Shown: positions 8,044 through 16,792 of the stretch, in pieces | Position numbering within the stretch: position 1 is the first letter of the stretch | Layout: the number at the start of each line of letters is the position of its first letter | NCBI GenBank assembly: GCA_045652245.1 | Contig: JAZRTY010000023.1 | Span: forward strand, 62,001 to 126,000 | Direction of reading: 5' to 3' | Length of the DNA stretch: 64,000 nt | DNA from: SIG622 sp045652245 | GTDB taxonomy: Bacteria; Bacillota; Clostridia; Oscillospirales; CAG-382 | Notes under the pieces: model-generated | Databases searched by the model: none | What the model saw: only the letters and a program-made list of their open reading frames with translations | Told to the model about the DNA's origin: nothing | Program-made: the position numbers and the translations under genes

Positions 8044-9366
8044 TTATCTGAAAAGCTCCTTATACTTCTCATTTATAAGTAAAAATCTCTCGTCACTCGC
8101 GTACCTTGATATCAGTGCATTCAGGCTCTTCATGGTTCTTGAATGTACCTTTACACCCTTTTTATGATTATATAATGCCGTCTTTGCAAGAATATTGCAG
8201 AGCAACAGGTCAAATTGCAGATATGCCTGTTCTTTTTCTTTCACCGTATTTATAATATCAAGAAGCTGCGCTCTGGATTCCTTGCAATCCTCGTGTACTC
8301 TCGTTTCCTCGCAATAATCTGCAACAAATATGATTTTATCAAGCAACGACATATTTTCATTTCCGAGTGTATGAGCATCGATTGCCGAAAAAACAGCCTC
8401 CGAAATGCCATAGCGCTCTCTTGCAAAATATGCACCTGTTTTTGCGTGGAGAGTTTCATATGCTTCTTTATCTTCCTGTGATACATCAAGACTGTACTTT
8501 TTGCAAAGCTCCGTCTGATTCATATTCTTTGTAATATCGTGAAGAAGTGCTGCAAGCACCACATCATTCTCTGAAATATTCTCTCCGAATGACACAAAAT
8601 AGCTGCAGATAAGCAGTGCCGTTCTCTCTACTGCCAGAATGTGCTGAAGCCTTTTTTCGCTTACAAAGCCGGGAAGCTCCGAGCGAATTTTGGCTGAAAG
8701 CTCCCCTTTCGACTGCAGTCCTTCATTCTCACAATAAAGGTTATTTTCCATTATATACCTAATAACACTTTCGGTCAAGAGTTTTTTTGTTAAATCTTGA
8801 GCTTTTTCGCTGTTTTCGTAACACATTTCCGATATAATGGACCTTATTTGCGTTGAAGACACCACAAACGGCTCAAAATCCATAATTATACTTTCTGTTC
8901 CGTACAACTTTTTGTATTTTTCCGAAATTTCAAAGAGCTTTTCTTTCTCGTTTGCCTGTCTGGCACACGTTACGGGTGAACACATTTTTAAAATTTCACT
9001 TCCCTTGTACCATCTGTCAAGGGTATAGTACATATCGCTTCCGACATACATAAAAATCTCAGAGTCCGGATAAATTTGCGAAATCTCCTGTAATGTATCA
9101 TAGGTATAACTTTTTCCCGTTCTTTTCAGTTCGATGTCCGAGACCTCGATATTACGATTTCCGGTAATTCCCCTGTCGCTGTAAACAAGCTTTACCATTT
9201 CAAGCCTTGCAGCGGCATTCACGCCTGCGTCCTGCTTGTGCGGTGGTACTCTGTCCGGGATTATAAGAAGCTTATCAAGGTTTGCCCTATCGTAAAATTC
9301 GATTGAAGCATTTATGTGCCCTTTGTGTATCGGATTAAAGGTTCCACCAAATATTCCAAGCCTCAT
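8044..9366 (-). CDS. nadD: Fused nicotinate-nucleotide adenylyltransferase and YqeK HD phosphohydrolase
   Basis: This 440-residue protein joins two enzymes that are separate neighbouring genes in Bacillus. The N-terminal part (about 1-205) is NadD, which makes deamido-NAD; it has GIFGGTFNPIHKGH and the later SSTQIRS motif. The C-terminal part (about 225-440) is a YqeK-type HD domain, with HILAVERTA, LLHDITKNM and the HAKTGA/IDAHTLG histidines. YqeK proteins are symmetrical Ap4A hydrolases. The start at 9364-9366 follows AAAGGG at suitable distance and gives the normal NadD N terminus. The frame is continuous, so this is a true fusion. Confidence 0.93.
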   Translation of the reverse strand: MRLGIFGGTFNPIHKGHINASIEFYDRANLDKLLIIPDRVPPHKQDAGVNAAARLEMVKLVYSDRGITGNRNIEVSDIELKRTGKSYTYDTLQEISQIYPDSEIFMYVGSDMYYTLDRWYKGSEILKMCSPVTCARQANEKEKLFEISEKYKKLYGTESIIMDFEPFVVSSTQIRSIISEMCYENSEKAQDLTKKLLTESVIRYIMENNLYCENEGLQSKGELSAKIRSELPGFVSEKRLQHILAVERTALLICSYFVSFGENISENDVVLAALLHDITKNMNQTELCKKYSLDVSQEDKEAYETLHAKTGAYFARERYGISEAVFSAIDAHTLGNENMSLLDKIIFVADYCEETRVHEDCKESRAQLLDIINTVKEKEQAYLQFDLLLCNILAKTALYNHKKGVKVHSRTMKSLNALISRYASDERFLLINEKYKELFR

Positions 9367-9405
9367 TTTGCCATACCCTTTCTTTGAAATTATCTGCAAT
9401 TCCGA

Positions 9406-9717
9406 TTATTTCGGAAGAATAATTTTTCTGTTTTCCTTTTCCTTTGCCTGACGGTAGAGTACTATTTTTCTGCCTATTACCTGTACTGACTGGGAATTTG
9501 TACCTCTTGTAAGCTCCTGCGCTGCCTCTTTTGGCTTTACTTCGGAATTTTCAAGTATGCAAAGCTTTATAAGCTCTCTCTTTTCAAGTGCCTCGTCTAC
9601 CTGAATGTAGAAATTCGGGTTGATTCCACCCTTGCCTATCTGAAATATTGTATCAATTGTATTTGCAAGACTGCGTAGGTATGCTCTTTCTTTTGATGTT
9701 AAATTCTGTGCTGACAT
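9406..9717 (-). CDS. yhbY: YhbY-family CRM-domain RNA-binding protein
   Basis: This is a 103-residue protein consisting of one CRM domain. The motif LTSKERAYLRSLANTI opens it, and the GKGGINPN loop (a GxxG-type RNA-binding loop) and QVIGRKIVLYRQ follow. YhbY associates with pre-50S particles. It lies between rdgB and nadD in the same operon, its conserved neighbourhood. Confidence 0.94.
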   Translation of the reverse strand: MSAQNLTSKERAYLRSLANTIDTIFQIGKGGINPNFYIQVDEALEKRELIKLCILENSEVKPKEAAQELTRGTNSQSVQVIGRKIVLYRQAKEKENRKIILPK

Positions 9718-9741
9718 TTTTATCTCCTAATATTTATTAGT

Positions 9742-10359
9742 TTATTTGTTTTTGTTTTTAAAATAGTTGTCCAGCTTTTCCTTTAAAGCTTTAACTGCGC
9801 ATGCTCTGTGGCTGACTGCGTTTTTCTCCTGTGCAGAAGTTTCACCAAACGTCTTACCAAAGGGCTCATAGAAGAACACGGGGTCATAGCCAAAGCCACC
9901 CTCTCCTCGAATTTCCCTTGTTATTATCCCCTCAACCTTACCGGTTGCCGAAACTTCAGTACCGTCTTCGTCAACAAAACAAAGCGCACTTACAAATCTT
10001 GCAGTTCTTTCCTTTTCGGAAATGTTCTCAAGATTTTTGAGTAATTTTTTTGTGTTTTTAAGGTCGTCGCTGTTCTGACCGTCAAGGCTTGCGTATCTTG
10101 CAGAGTAAATCCCGGGTTCGCCCCCGAGTGCATCAACGCACAGTCCCGAATCGTCGGCAACTGTAGCATACCCTGTTGCAGTATGTACTGCCATTGCCTT
10201 TATTCTTGCATTTTCCTCAAAAGTCTTGCCGTCTTCTTCAATTTCATCTGTAAAGTTTATTTCCTTTAATGTCAGAAGCTCGACATTTTCAAGGCTTTCA
10301 AACAAAGCCTTAAGCTCCTGTACCTTATGCTTGTTATTTGTTGCTGCTACTATTTTCAT
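9742..10359 (-). CDS. rdgB: XTP/dITP diphosphatase (RdgB/HAM1)
   Basis: RdgB hydrolyses non-canonical purine triphosphates (dITP, XTP), keeping them out of DNA and RNA. The 205-residue protein begins KIVAATNNKHKVQEL and carries DDSGLCVDALGGEPG, GEGGFGYDPVF and SHRACAVKAL, all family signatures. The start at 10357-10359 has an AAAGGAG at proper spacing. The alternative in-frame ATG 36 bases upstream would add a non-conserved leader and overlap ftsY, so it was not used. Confidence 0.96.
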   Translation of the reverse strand: MKIVAATNNKHKVQELKALFESLENVELLTLKEINFTDEIEEDGKTFEENARIKAMAVHTATGYATVADDSGLCVDALGGEPGIYSARYASLDGQNSDDLKNTKKLLKNLENISEKERTARFVSALCFVDEDGTEVSATGKVEGIITREIRGEGGFGYDPVFFYEPFGKTFGETSAQEKNAVSHRACAVKALKEKLDNYFKNKNK

Positions 10360-10384
10360 TTTGTCTCCTTTTATATAGACTCTT

Positions 10385-11293
10385 TTATTCTTCAAAAAGT
10401 GCCTTTACGAAGTCCTGTGCATTGAAAACCTGCAGGTCATCAATTTTTTCACCGACACCGATGAACTTCACGGGTATTCCAAGCACCTTCTTTATTGAAA
10501 AGGCAATTCCACCTTTGGCTGTTCCGTCAAGCTTTGTAAGGACTATTCCCGAAATATCGGCGCTGTTTTTAAATTCCTGAGCCTGATTTACTGCATTCTG
10601 ACCGGTTACAGCATCAAGAACGAGAAGCGTTTCACGGTCGGCCCCCGGAAGCTCACGACTAAGAACTCTGTCGATTTTCGAAAGCTCGTTCATAAGGTTT
10701 ACCTTGTTATGAAGTCTGCCTGCAGTATCAACGATAAGGACATCTGCATTTCTCTCCTTTGCAGCCCTTGCCGCATCAAAGACTACCGCTGCAGGGTCAC
10801 CGCCTTCGTTGTGACGTATAACGTCAACACCTGCTCTTTCTCCCCAGATACACAGCTGTTCAATCGCACCTGCTCTGAAGGTATCGGCAGCACACAGAAG
10901 TACTGATTTTCCCTCGTTTTTAAGACAGTTTGCAATTTTTGCAACACTTGTTGTCTTTCCGACACCGTTTACACCGATTACAAGAATTACAGATGGCGTG
11001 GTATTCAGCACAAGCTCCTCACCCTGCCCTATCATCTGCACCAGAATTTCCATAAGAGCTTGCTTTGCCGCCTCCGGCTCTTCAATCCTTTTTTCCTTTA
11101 TCCTATCACGTAGCTTTTCGATAATCTCCTGCGTCGCAGTATATCCGACATCTGCAGCAATCAGTATTTCTTCGAGCTCCTCAAGCATCTCCTCATCGAC
11201 CTTTACAAAGCTTTTGAAGATGTCGTTTATCTGTCCGAGAATTGATTGTTTTGTTTTGGAAAGTCCGTTTTTAAGTTTTTCAAAAAATCCCAT
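10385..11293 (-). CDS. ftsY: Signal recognition particle receptor FtsY
   Basis: FtsY is the SRP receptor GTPase that delivers ribosomes making membrane proteins to the translocon. The 302-residue protein is the short NG form without a long acidic A domain. Motifs are GVNGVGKTTSVAKIA (G1), DTAGRLHNKVNLM (G3), TKLDGTAKGG (G4) and the C-terminal GVGEKIDDLQVF. It lies nine bases downstream of the mnmM-like gene. No ffh is present in the window. Confidence 0.96.
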   Translation of the reverse strand: MGFFEKLKNGLSKTKQSILGQINDIFKSFVKVDEEMLEELEEILIAADVGYTATQEIIEKLRDRIKEKRIEEPEAAKQALMEILVQMIGQGEELVLNTTPSVILVIGVNGVGKTTSVAKIANCLKNEGKSVLLCAADTFRAGAIEQLCIWGERAGVDVIRHNEGGDPAAVVFDAARAAKERNADVLIVDTAGRLHNKVNLMNELSKIDRVLSRELPGADRETLLVLDAVTGQNAVNQAQEFKNSADISGIVLTKLDGTAKGGIAFSIKKVLGIPVKFIGVGEKIDDLQVFNAQDFVKALFEE

Positions 11294-11302
11294 AATTTTC
11301 TC

Positions 11303-11854
11303 CTACTTGTTATATTTTTCAATTCCGATAATATACGGAGCATCGGGGGCGTTCAGGAGTCTGAATCTGAAAACACAATATTCAAATCTTGAAAGCTTTG
11401 AAAGTTCCTCGTCCAGAAGCTCACCCTCGCATTTTCCCTCGTCGTGTCCGGGATAGACATTTATTGTGATAAGCCCACCCTTTTTAAGTAACTTTATCGC
11501 ACTCATTACGGCAGGAAGGGTACTTTCACGCAAGGTATGTATGCTCTTGTCACCACCGGGAAGCCAACCGAGATTGAACATACCTGCATCTATTTCTTCT
11601 TTTATATAAGCTTCACAGTTTGCGTGACTGTCAAGGATAAGCTTATAGTTTGAATAGCCTTCCTTCTTCAGCCTTTCGTCGGTGTTATGTACTGCCTGCT
11701 CCTGAACATCAAAGGCATATACAAAGCCATTCTTTACAAGTGAACAAAGCCATAACGTATCGTGTCCGTTCCCCATTGTAAAATCGGCAACAACAGAATT
11801 TTCACTTATATGCTCAGAAATAAAGGTCTTTGAAAAGTTCAGAAGCTCAAACAT
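11303..11854 (-). CDS. mnmM: tRNA wobble uridine methyltransferase MnmM (YtqB-like)
   Basis: This is a 183-residue class I SAM methyltransferase of the YtqB family, whose Bacillus member methylates the 5-aminomethyl group of wobble uridine in tRNA. Motifs are VADFTMGNGHDTLWL (SAM-binding), FNLGWLPGGDKSIHT and NVYPGHDEG, characteristic of the family. It is the first gene of the long minus-strand operon ending in leuS. Assignment to MnmM rests on family resemblance. Confidence 0.85.
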   Translation of the reverse strand: MFELLNFSKTFISEHISENSVVADFTMGNGHDTLWLCSLVKNGFVYAFDVQEQAVHNTDERLKKEGYSNYKLILDSHANCEAYIKEEIDAGMFNLGWLPGGDKSIHTLRESTLPAVMSAIKLLKKGGLITINVYPGHDEGKCEGELLDEELSKLSRFEYCVFRFRLLNAPDAPYIIGIEKYNK

Positions 11855-11910
11855 TTTATTTTCCTTTCCAGAAGTTACAATAAAAACAAATTTACATAAA
11901 TATTCATTAT

Positions 11911-11919
11911 ATTATAGCA
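11911..11919 (-). promoter_or_regulatory. Extended -10 promoter of the mnmM-leuS operon
   Basis: On the minus strand TGCTATAAT forms an extended -10 about 57 bases upstream of the first start codon. The -35 region is weak (TTTTAT). It is the best promoter candidate seen for the eight-gene operon. Confidence 0.55.
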
Positions 11920-12005
11920 TACTTTTGTTAATAATAAAAGAACAAAACGGAATATTCTTGAATTTTTGCAAAATTTTTTATAATTTTTGATATTTTGAGG
12001 TATTT

Positions 12006-13637
12006 ATGGGACTGTATAAAAGAATTTCGGTTATCTATATATTACTGTTGGCAACTTTTTCCTTTTTGTTGCTTCGTCTTTTTCTTCTTACAGACAACAA
12101 GCAGGCAGAAAGTGTACTTTCAGGTCAGTATTCAAGAAGGATTGATATTTGCGAAAAATCGGGGTTTATTTATGATAAAAATATGCAGTGTCTGAATCAC
12201 GAAAAAACAGGTTATATCTGTCTTATTTTCCCGTCTGCAGTCAAAAATGCAAGGGCGTGTGCTGCAAGCATCAGTAAAATATCCACCTGTAAAGAATCCG
12301 AAATAGTCGAGAAGCTGGCTGTACAAAAACCGTTTCTTATGGAGGTGTCAGAATACTACACCGAAGGTGGCATTTACTGTTTTGAAAAATACAAGGAAGC
12401 TACTGTTTGTGCAGAACATATTATTGGGTATAAAAATATAGATGGACTCGGAATGAGTGGTATTGAAAAACAGCTGTCTCCGTTTCTTTCCTCTTCCCTT
12501 TCGGGTAAAGTTTCTTTCAGATATTTTGCAAGTGCAAACGGACTTCCTCTTGAAAACAGTGGAAGTGCTCTTTCAGACATAGGATACAGCGAAAAATCGG
12601 GGGTTGTTACAACTCTCGACAAGGACCTTCAGCTTTTTTGTGAAAAGGTGGCAGACGAGCACCTTAGTGCAGGTGCTGTTTGTATTTCCGAAATTTCAAG
12701 TGGTGCTATTTGTTCCTCTGTCAGCACACCCGGCTTTGATACAGGTAATATTGTCTCCTATCTTGACAGCGATAAGGGAGAGCTTATAAACAGGTGTGCC
12801 GTAGGGTTTACTCCGGGTTCGATTTTTAAAACGGTTGTTGCCGGCACGGCTCTTGAGGAAAACCCCGAGCTTTACAACCTTGAATACAGCTGTACAGGAA
12901 AATATATTACCGAAAGTGGCAAGGAAATTTCCTGTCACAACAAAAAAGGACACGGCAAAATAGCTATGAAGGAAGCCTATGCCGAGTCCTGTAACTGTTA
13001 TTTTATAAATATTTCCGGAAAACTTGGTGCAGAAAAAATCCTCTCTACTGCGACAAAAATGGGGCTTGGAACAGAAAAGTCAATATTCGGTATCGGTTCT
13101 TACTCGGGTTTGGTTCCCGAGTGTATTGCCGACGATATTTTTCTTGCAAACCTTGCAATCGGTCAGGGTGAGCTTCTTATTTGTCCGTATGAGGCACTTA
13201 ATATTTTTTCCTGTGCATCGACCGGTTATTACTGTGAGCCGTATGTTGTTTCTTCAATTTTCAAAGGAGAAAACACTATAAAGAATTACAGCAGCAAGCC
13301 GATAAAGGTACTGAAGGAGGAAACTGTCACGTTGCTTCGTGAAATGATGAGCTATTGCGTAAGTGACGGACTCGGAAAAGAAGCAACACCCGAAAACCTG
13401 ATTGCAGGTGGAAAAACTGCAACTGCACAAACAGGACAATATAAAAACGGAAAGGAAATTCTCAACAGCTGGTTTTGCGGAGTATATCCGATACAGGCGC
13501 CGAAATATGCTATCTGTGTTCTGGCTGACGGAAACGGGGAAAATGGAAATCCTAAAGCTGTTTTCCGGAAGCTTTGCGACTATCTTTGGGAGTACCGGGA
13601 AAAATACGGAATAAATGCTATCGAAAACTTACAATAA
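12006..13637 (+). CDS. Penicillin-binding protein transpeptidase (class B-like)
   Basis: This 543-residue protein has an N-terminal membrane anchor (about 7-28), a dimerisation-like region and a transpeptidase domain that crosslinks peptidoglycan outside the membrane. The catalytic SxxK is Ser272-Ile-Phe-Lys275, SxN is Ser328-Cys-Asn330, and the third motif is Lys470-Thr-Ala472 rather than the usual KTG. The fold resembles SpoVD/PbpA-type elongation or sporulation PBPs. It stands alone; a YtvI-like gene converges two bases after its stop. A sporulation role is possible but unproven. Confidence 0.88.
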   Translation: MGLYKRISVIYILLLATFSFLLLRLFLLTDNKQAESVLSGQYSRRIDICEKSGFIYDKNMQCLNHEKTGYICLIFPSAVKNARACAASISKISTCKESEIVEKLAVQKPFLMEVSEYYTEGGIYCFEKYKEATVCAEHIIGYKNIDGLGMSGIEKQLSPFLSSSLSGKVSFRYFASANGLPLENSGSALSDIGYSEKSGVVTTLDKDLQLFCEKVADEHLSAGAVCISEISSGAICSSVSTPGFDTGNIVSYLDSDKGELINRCAVGFTPGSIFKTVVAGTALEENPELYNLEYSCTGKYITESGKEISCHNKKGHGKIAMKEAYAESCNCYFINISGKLGAEKILSTATKMGLGTEKSIFGIGSYSGLVPECIADDIFLANLAIGQGELLICPYEALNIFSCASTGYYCEPYVVSSIFKGENTIKNYSSKPIKVLKEETVTLLREMMSYCVSDGLGKEATPENLIAGGKTATAQTGQYKNGKEILNSWFCGVYPIQAPKYAICVLADGNGENGNPKAVFRKLCDYLWEYREKYGINAIENLQ

Positions 13638-13639
13638 TA

Positions 13640-14737
13640 TCACCCCTCAAGAGATGTTTTCCTTTTTAAAAAGATATTCTTTGCCACAATGAAAGCAATG
13701 GGAAACAGAAAAAGTCCTATTACCCCAAACAGGCGTATTCCGACATACATTGAAAAAAGAGCAAGTAAGGGGTGAAGTCCGAGAAAACCCCCGACTATTT
13801 TCGGCTCAATGCTTTGCCGTATAACTGTCATTAATATATACAGTACAACCAATCCGATTGCCTTTTTGTAGCTATCAAAGATAAAAAGTACAAATGCCCA
13901 CGGCAGAAGTATTGCTCCTATTCCGAATATCGGCAGAATATCGACAGCTGCAGTAAGGGTAGAAATGAGAAAGGAATATTTCACTCCGATAATATTAAGT
14001 CCCACATAAAGCTCACAAAAGGTAAGCGCAAACAGTATCGAATAAGCCCTGAAATATCCGGATATAACATCAAAAAGCTCGTTTTTTACCGTAAAAAGTA
14101 TCTTTCGTGTTTTTTTGGGGAATATTCCGGCAACACTTCTGTTTATATTTTCAAGGTCACAGCTGAAATACACACTTGCAACAACCGTCACAAGCAAAAC
14201 AACCATAGAATACGGCACCGTTTTTATAAGAGTACCGATAAAATTTCCGATTACAGGAACAAGTGATAAAAAAATTTCCGAGAGCCTTGCTGCAAAATTT
14301 TCTTCAAAGCTGACCCTGCCGGTTTTGTCGATAAGCCTTTCCCCGATATAAGGTATTTTCCTCATTGTTATTTCTGCTTTTTCCCCTATCTCCTGTACAG
14401 CCCCCAGTATATTATCAATTACGCCCTTATCCGAGGAAAGCTTTGCATAAATATCCGAAATCTGATGAATGAGCATAGAAAAAAAGAGGTAAACAAGATA
14501 CCCCACAACAAAAATTGCAACAGTCGTACAAACAACACTCGCACTTTTCCGGCTTAACCTTGTTTTATCCGACAGAAATTTTGAAGGCTTTTTAAGTCCC
14601 GTTACAAAAAGCCATGCCACGAGGAAGGGAAAAACAGCAGAAAACAAATATTTAAAAGCAACGATAAGCAGTAATAATCCAAGTACTATACAGAGTAAAA
14701 TACAGGCTATTTTTATAAAAATATTTTCCTTTGACAT
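13640..14737 (-). CDS. AI-2E/YtvI-family integral membrane protein
   Basis: The protein has about 365 residues with seven to eight hydrophobic segments and the conserved central region of the AI-2E transporter family (PF01594), including DILPIFGIGAILLPWA and RQSIEPKIVGG. Clostridial members of this size are usually called YtvI, a sporulation-associated integral membrane protein. The start at 14735-14737 was preferred because GGTGA precedes it; an ATG eight codons upstream is also possible. It converges on the PBP gene with two bases between the stops. Confidence 0.8.
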   Translation of the reverse strand: MSKENIFIKIACILLCIVLGLLLLIVAFKYLFSAVFPFLVAWLFVTGLKKPSKFLSDKTRLSRKSASVVCTTVAIFVVGYLVYLFFSMLIHQISDIYAKLSSDKGVIDNILGAVQEIGEKAEITMRKIPYIGERLIDKTGRVSFEENFAARLSEIFLSLVPVIGNFIGTLIKTVPYSMVVLLVTVVASVYFSCDLENINRSVAGIFPKKTRKILFTVKNELFDVISGYFRAYSILFALTFCELYVGLNIIGVKYSFLISTLTAAVDILPIFGIGAILLPWAFVLFIFDSYKKAIGLVVLYILMTVIRQSIEPKIVGGFLGLHPLLALFSMYVGIRLFGVIGLFLFPIAFIVAKNIFLKRKTSLEG

Positions 14738-14955
14738 TCTTTTCACCGTAATCTTAAACATTATATTTATAAGAGTATTATATTCCGCTTCTTTTTATTT
14801 ATTACCCTACCCGTATTTTAGCGTCAGGTACATTTTTCTCGTATTTCCTGAAAACGTATATTTTACTTTTTTAGTGTAAATTGCATAAAAATACTGCTTT
14901 TTATCTTGAAAGGTTATTATTTTTTCAAAAAATGACAAAAATTTCAAAAAAGGTA

Positions 14956-14984
14956 TTGCTTTTTTCGAAAAAGTATGTTATTAT
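14956..14984 (+). promoter_or_regulatory. Promoter upstream of the glycine riboswitch
   Basis: TTGCTT (14956-14961) and TATTAT (14979-14984) are separated by 17 bases and precede the riboswitch leader by about 60 bases. The stretch 14738-14955 upstream is AT-rich with no gene seen. Confidence 0.65.
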
Positions 14985-15049
14985 ATTTCTCGTGATACTA
15001 ATCATACCGTTGAAATTTTCGGAATTGAACTGAACAAAACCGAAAATTG

Positions 15050-15140
15050 AGGAACTCTGGAGAATCCCAAATTGCCAATTTGGGTGCCGAAGGTGCAAGG
15101 CGAATTTCGCCGAATCTCTCAGGCAAAAGGACAGAGCAGA
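15050..15140 (+). promoter_or_regulatory. Glycine riboswitch aptamer
   Basis: The leader contains the conserved glycine aptamer elements in order: CTCTGGAGA (15055-15063), GTGCCGAAGGTGCAAGGC, then CTCTCAGGCAAAAGGACAGAG ending near 15136. CTCTG pairs with CAGAG to close P1, and two internal stems (CCCAAATTG/CAATTTGGG and GGCGAA/TTCGCC) are evident. Only one complete aptamer is visible. A stem AATTTTCGG/CCGAAAATT at about 15015-15048 precedes it and could be the ghost partner. It is followed by a terminator and then a Na+/alanine-or-glycine symporter gene, so it likely adjusts uptake to glycine level. Confidence 0.93.
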
Positions 15141-15177
15141 CAAACACACATTTTGTGTCTGCATATGTATTTTTCCG

Positions 15178-15212
15178 GAGCTATTGATTTTTATCAATAG
15201 TTTTATTTTTTT
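15178..15212 (+). terminator. Riboswitch expression-platform terminator
   Basis: CTATTGAT / ATCAATAG (15181-15188 and 15193-15200) with a TTTT loop is followed by TTTTATTTTTTT. It lies between the glycine aptamer and the ribosome-binding site of the symporter gene. The direction of control cannot be decided from sequence. Confidence 0.85.
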
Positions 15213-15233
15213 ATTTACAGGAGGTTTTGCAAA

Positions 15234-16658
15234 ATGCAGGACGCAATTCTTAATGTCGTTGCAAAGATCAACGGCTATCTTTCGGACTATATTCTTATAG
15301 TTCTTCTCGTAGGTATAGGTCTATTCTATTCTTTCAAAACAAGATTCGTACAGGTTCGCTGCTTTGGCGAGGGTATGAAAAAGGTTTTCGGCAATGTCAA
15401 GCTTTTCGGTGCAAAGAACACAGGTGGCGGTCTCTCCTCCTTCCAGGCACTTGCTACTGCAATCGCCGCCCAGGTAGGTACAGGTAATATCGTTGGGGCT
15501 TCAGGTGCTATCCTTGTCGGTGGTCCCGGCGCTATCTTCTGGATGTGGGTTATCGCTTTCCTCGGTATGGCAACAATTTACGCAGAAGCGGTACTCGCTC
15601 AGGAAACCAAAGTGAAGGATGCTGACGGAAATATCCACGGTGGTCCCGTTTACTACATAAAAAAGGCATTCCCCAATGGCTTCGGTAAGTTCCTTGCAGG
15701 CTTCTTCTCTATCGCTGCAATTCTTGCTCTCGGCTTTATGGGTTCTATGGTTCAGTCAAACTCTATTGCTGAATCCTGCAACACAGCATTCGGTATCCCC
15801 GGCTATGTAGTAGGTATTATACTTGCAGTTATTTCCGCTATTATCTTTATCGGTGGTATTCAGAGAATCGCATCTGTTACAGAAAAGATGGTACCCTTTA
15901 TGGCTTCCCTCTTCCTTCTCGGTGGTCTTATAGTTCTTATTCTTAACATCAAGTACATTCCCGCAACTATCGGAATGATTTTCAAATACGCCTTCACACC
16001 TGATGCTCTTATCGGTGGTGGTATCGGTTATGCTCTTAAAACTGCTATCTCGCAGGGTGCTAAGCGTGGTCTTTTCTCAAACGAAGCAGGTATGGGTTCT
16101 ACACCTCACGCACACGCACAGGCAAACGTTGAAAAGCCTCACGACCAGGGTGTTGCCGCTATGATCGGTGTATTTATAGATACTTTCGTAGTTCTTACAA
16201 TGACAGCTCTTGTTGTTATCACAATGCTTTATGCAAAAGACGGTGCAATTCTTAACGGTCTTGCAGGTGAAGCATACAGTGCCGCAACTTCAGGTGCAGC
16301 TGCTATCGTATCCAAGACAAGTGCTATGCAGACAGCCGTTGGTTCTGCCTTCGGTACAAACTTCGGTAACATATTCGTAGCTATCTGTCTGCTCTTCTTT
16401 GCTTACTCAACAATTATCGGCTGGAACTTCTTCGGCAAGATTAACGTTCAGTATATGTTCAAGAACAGCAAGGTTGCAACAATCATCTATTCTGTAATCG
16501 CAATTCTCTTCATTTTCCTCGGAACACTTGCTTCAAACGACCTTGTTTGGGAGCTTACAGACTTCTTTAACTACCTTATGGTTCTTCCCAACGTTATTGC
16601 TCTTGCATTCCTTTCAAAGCTTGTAGTAAAAGCTGCAAAGTCCAACAAAAACAAATAA
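15234..16658 (+). CDS. AGCS-family sodium:alanine/glycine symporter
   Basis: This is a 474-residue, roughly ten-segment membrane transporter of the alanine-or-glycine:cation symporter family. Signatures include AAQVGTGNIVGASGAILVGG, GGPVYYIKKAF and KRGLFSNEAGMGSTPHAHA. It imports glycine or alanine with sodium. The glycine riboswitch upstream supports glycine as a substrate. The codons look favourable and the ribosome-binding site GGAGG is strong, suggesting high expression when the leader allows readthrough. Confidence 0.94.
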   Translation: MQDAILNVVAKINGYLSDYILIVLLVGIGLFYSFKTRFVQVRCFGEGMKKVFGNVKLFGAKNTGGGLSSFQALATAIAAQVGTGNIVGASGAILVGGPGAIFWMWVIAFLGMATIYAEAVLAQETKVKDADGNIHGGPVYYIKKAFPNGFGKFLAGFFSIAAILALGFMGSMVQSNSIAESCNTAFGIPGYVVGIILAVISAIIFIGGIQRIASVTEKMVPFMASLFLLGGLIVLILNIKYIPATIGMIFKYAFTPDALIGGGIGYALKTAISQGAKRGLFSNEAGMGSTPHAHAQANVEKPHDQGVAAMIGVFIDTFVVLTMTALVVITMLYAKDGAILNGLAGEAYSAATSGAAAIVSKTSAMQTAVGSAFGTNFGNIFVAICLLFFAYSTIIGWNFFGKINVQYMFKNSKVATIIYSVIAILFIFLGTLASNDLVWELTDFFNYLMVLPNVIALAFLSKLVVKAAKSNKNK

Positions 16659-16679
16659 TAAATAACAGATAAAAAATTC

Positions 16680-16713
16680 CAAGCGATTTGGAGTAATTTC
16701 TCCAAATCGCTTG
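16680..16713 (+). promoter_or_regulatory. 14-bp inverted repeat between symporter gene and hom
   Basis: CAAGCGATTTGGAG / CTCCAAATCGCTTG form a perfect 14-bp stem with a TAATTT loop. It follows the symporter stop by 21 bases but no U-tract follows. The right arm overlaps the -35 of the hom promoter, so it may be a terminator, an operator, or both. Confidence 0.6.
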
Positions 16714-16739
16714 AAATATACACATTTTTGTGTTATAAT
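16711..16739 (+). promoter_or_regulatory. sigma-A promoter of hom
   Basis: TTGAAA (16711-16716) and TATAAT (16734-16739) with 17-bp spacing lie 54 bases upstream of the hom start. Confidence 0.8.
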
Positions 16740-16792
16740 GAGTAGTATATTATAGTGCCGCAGGAAATGCGGTGTACGGAATGGAGATTAAA

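Noticed and set aside
14925..15197. Minus-strand open frame across the glycine riboswitch
   Set aside because: It is antisense to conserved riboswitch sequence and has no family resemblance.
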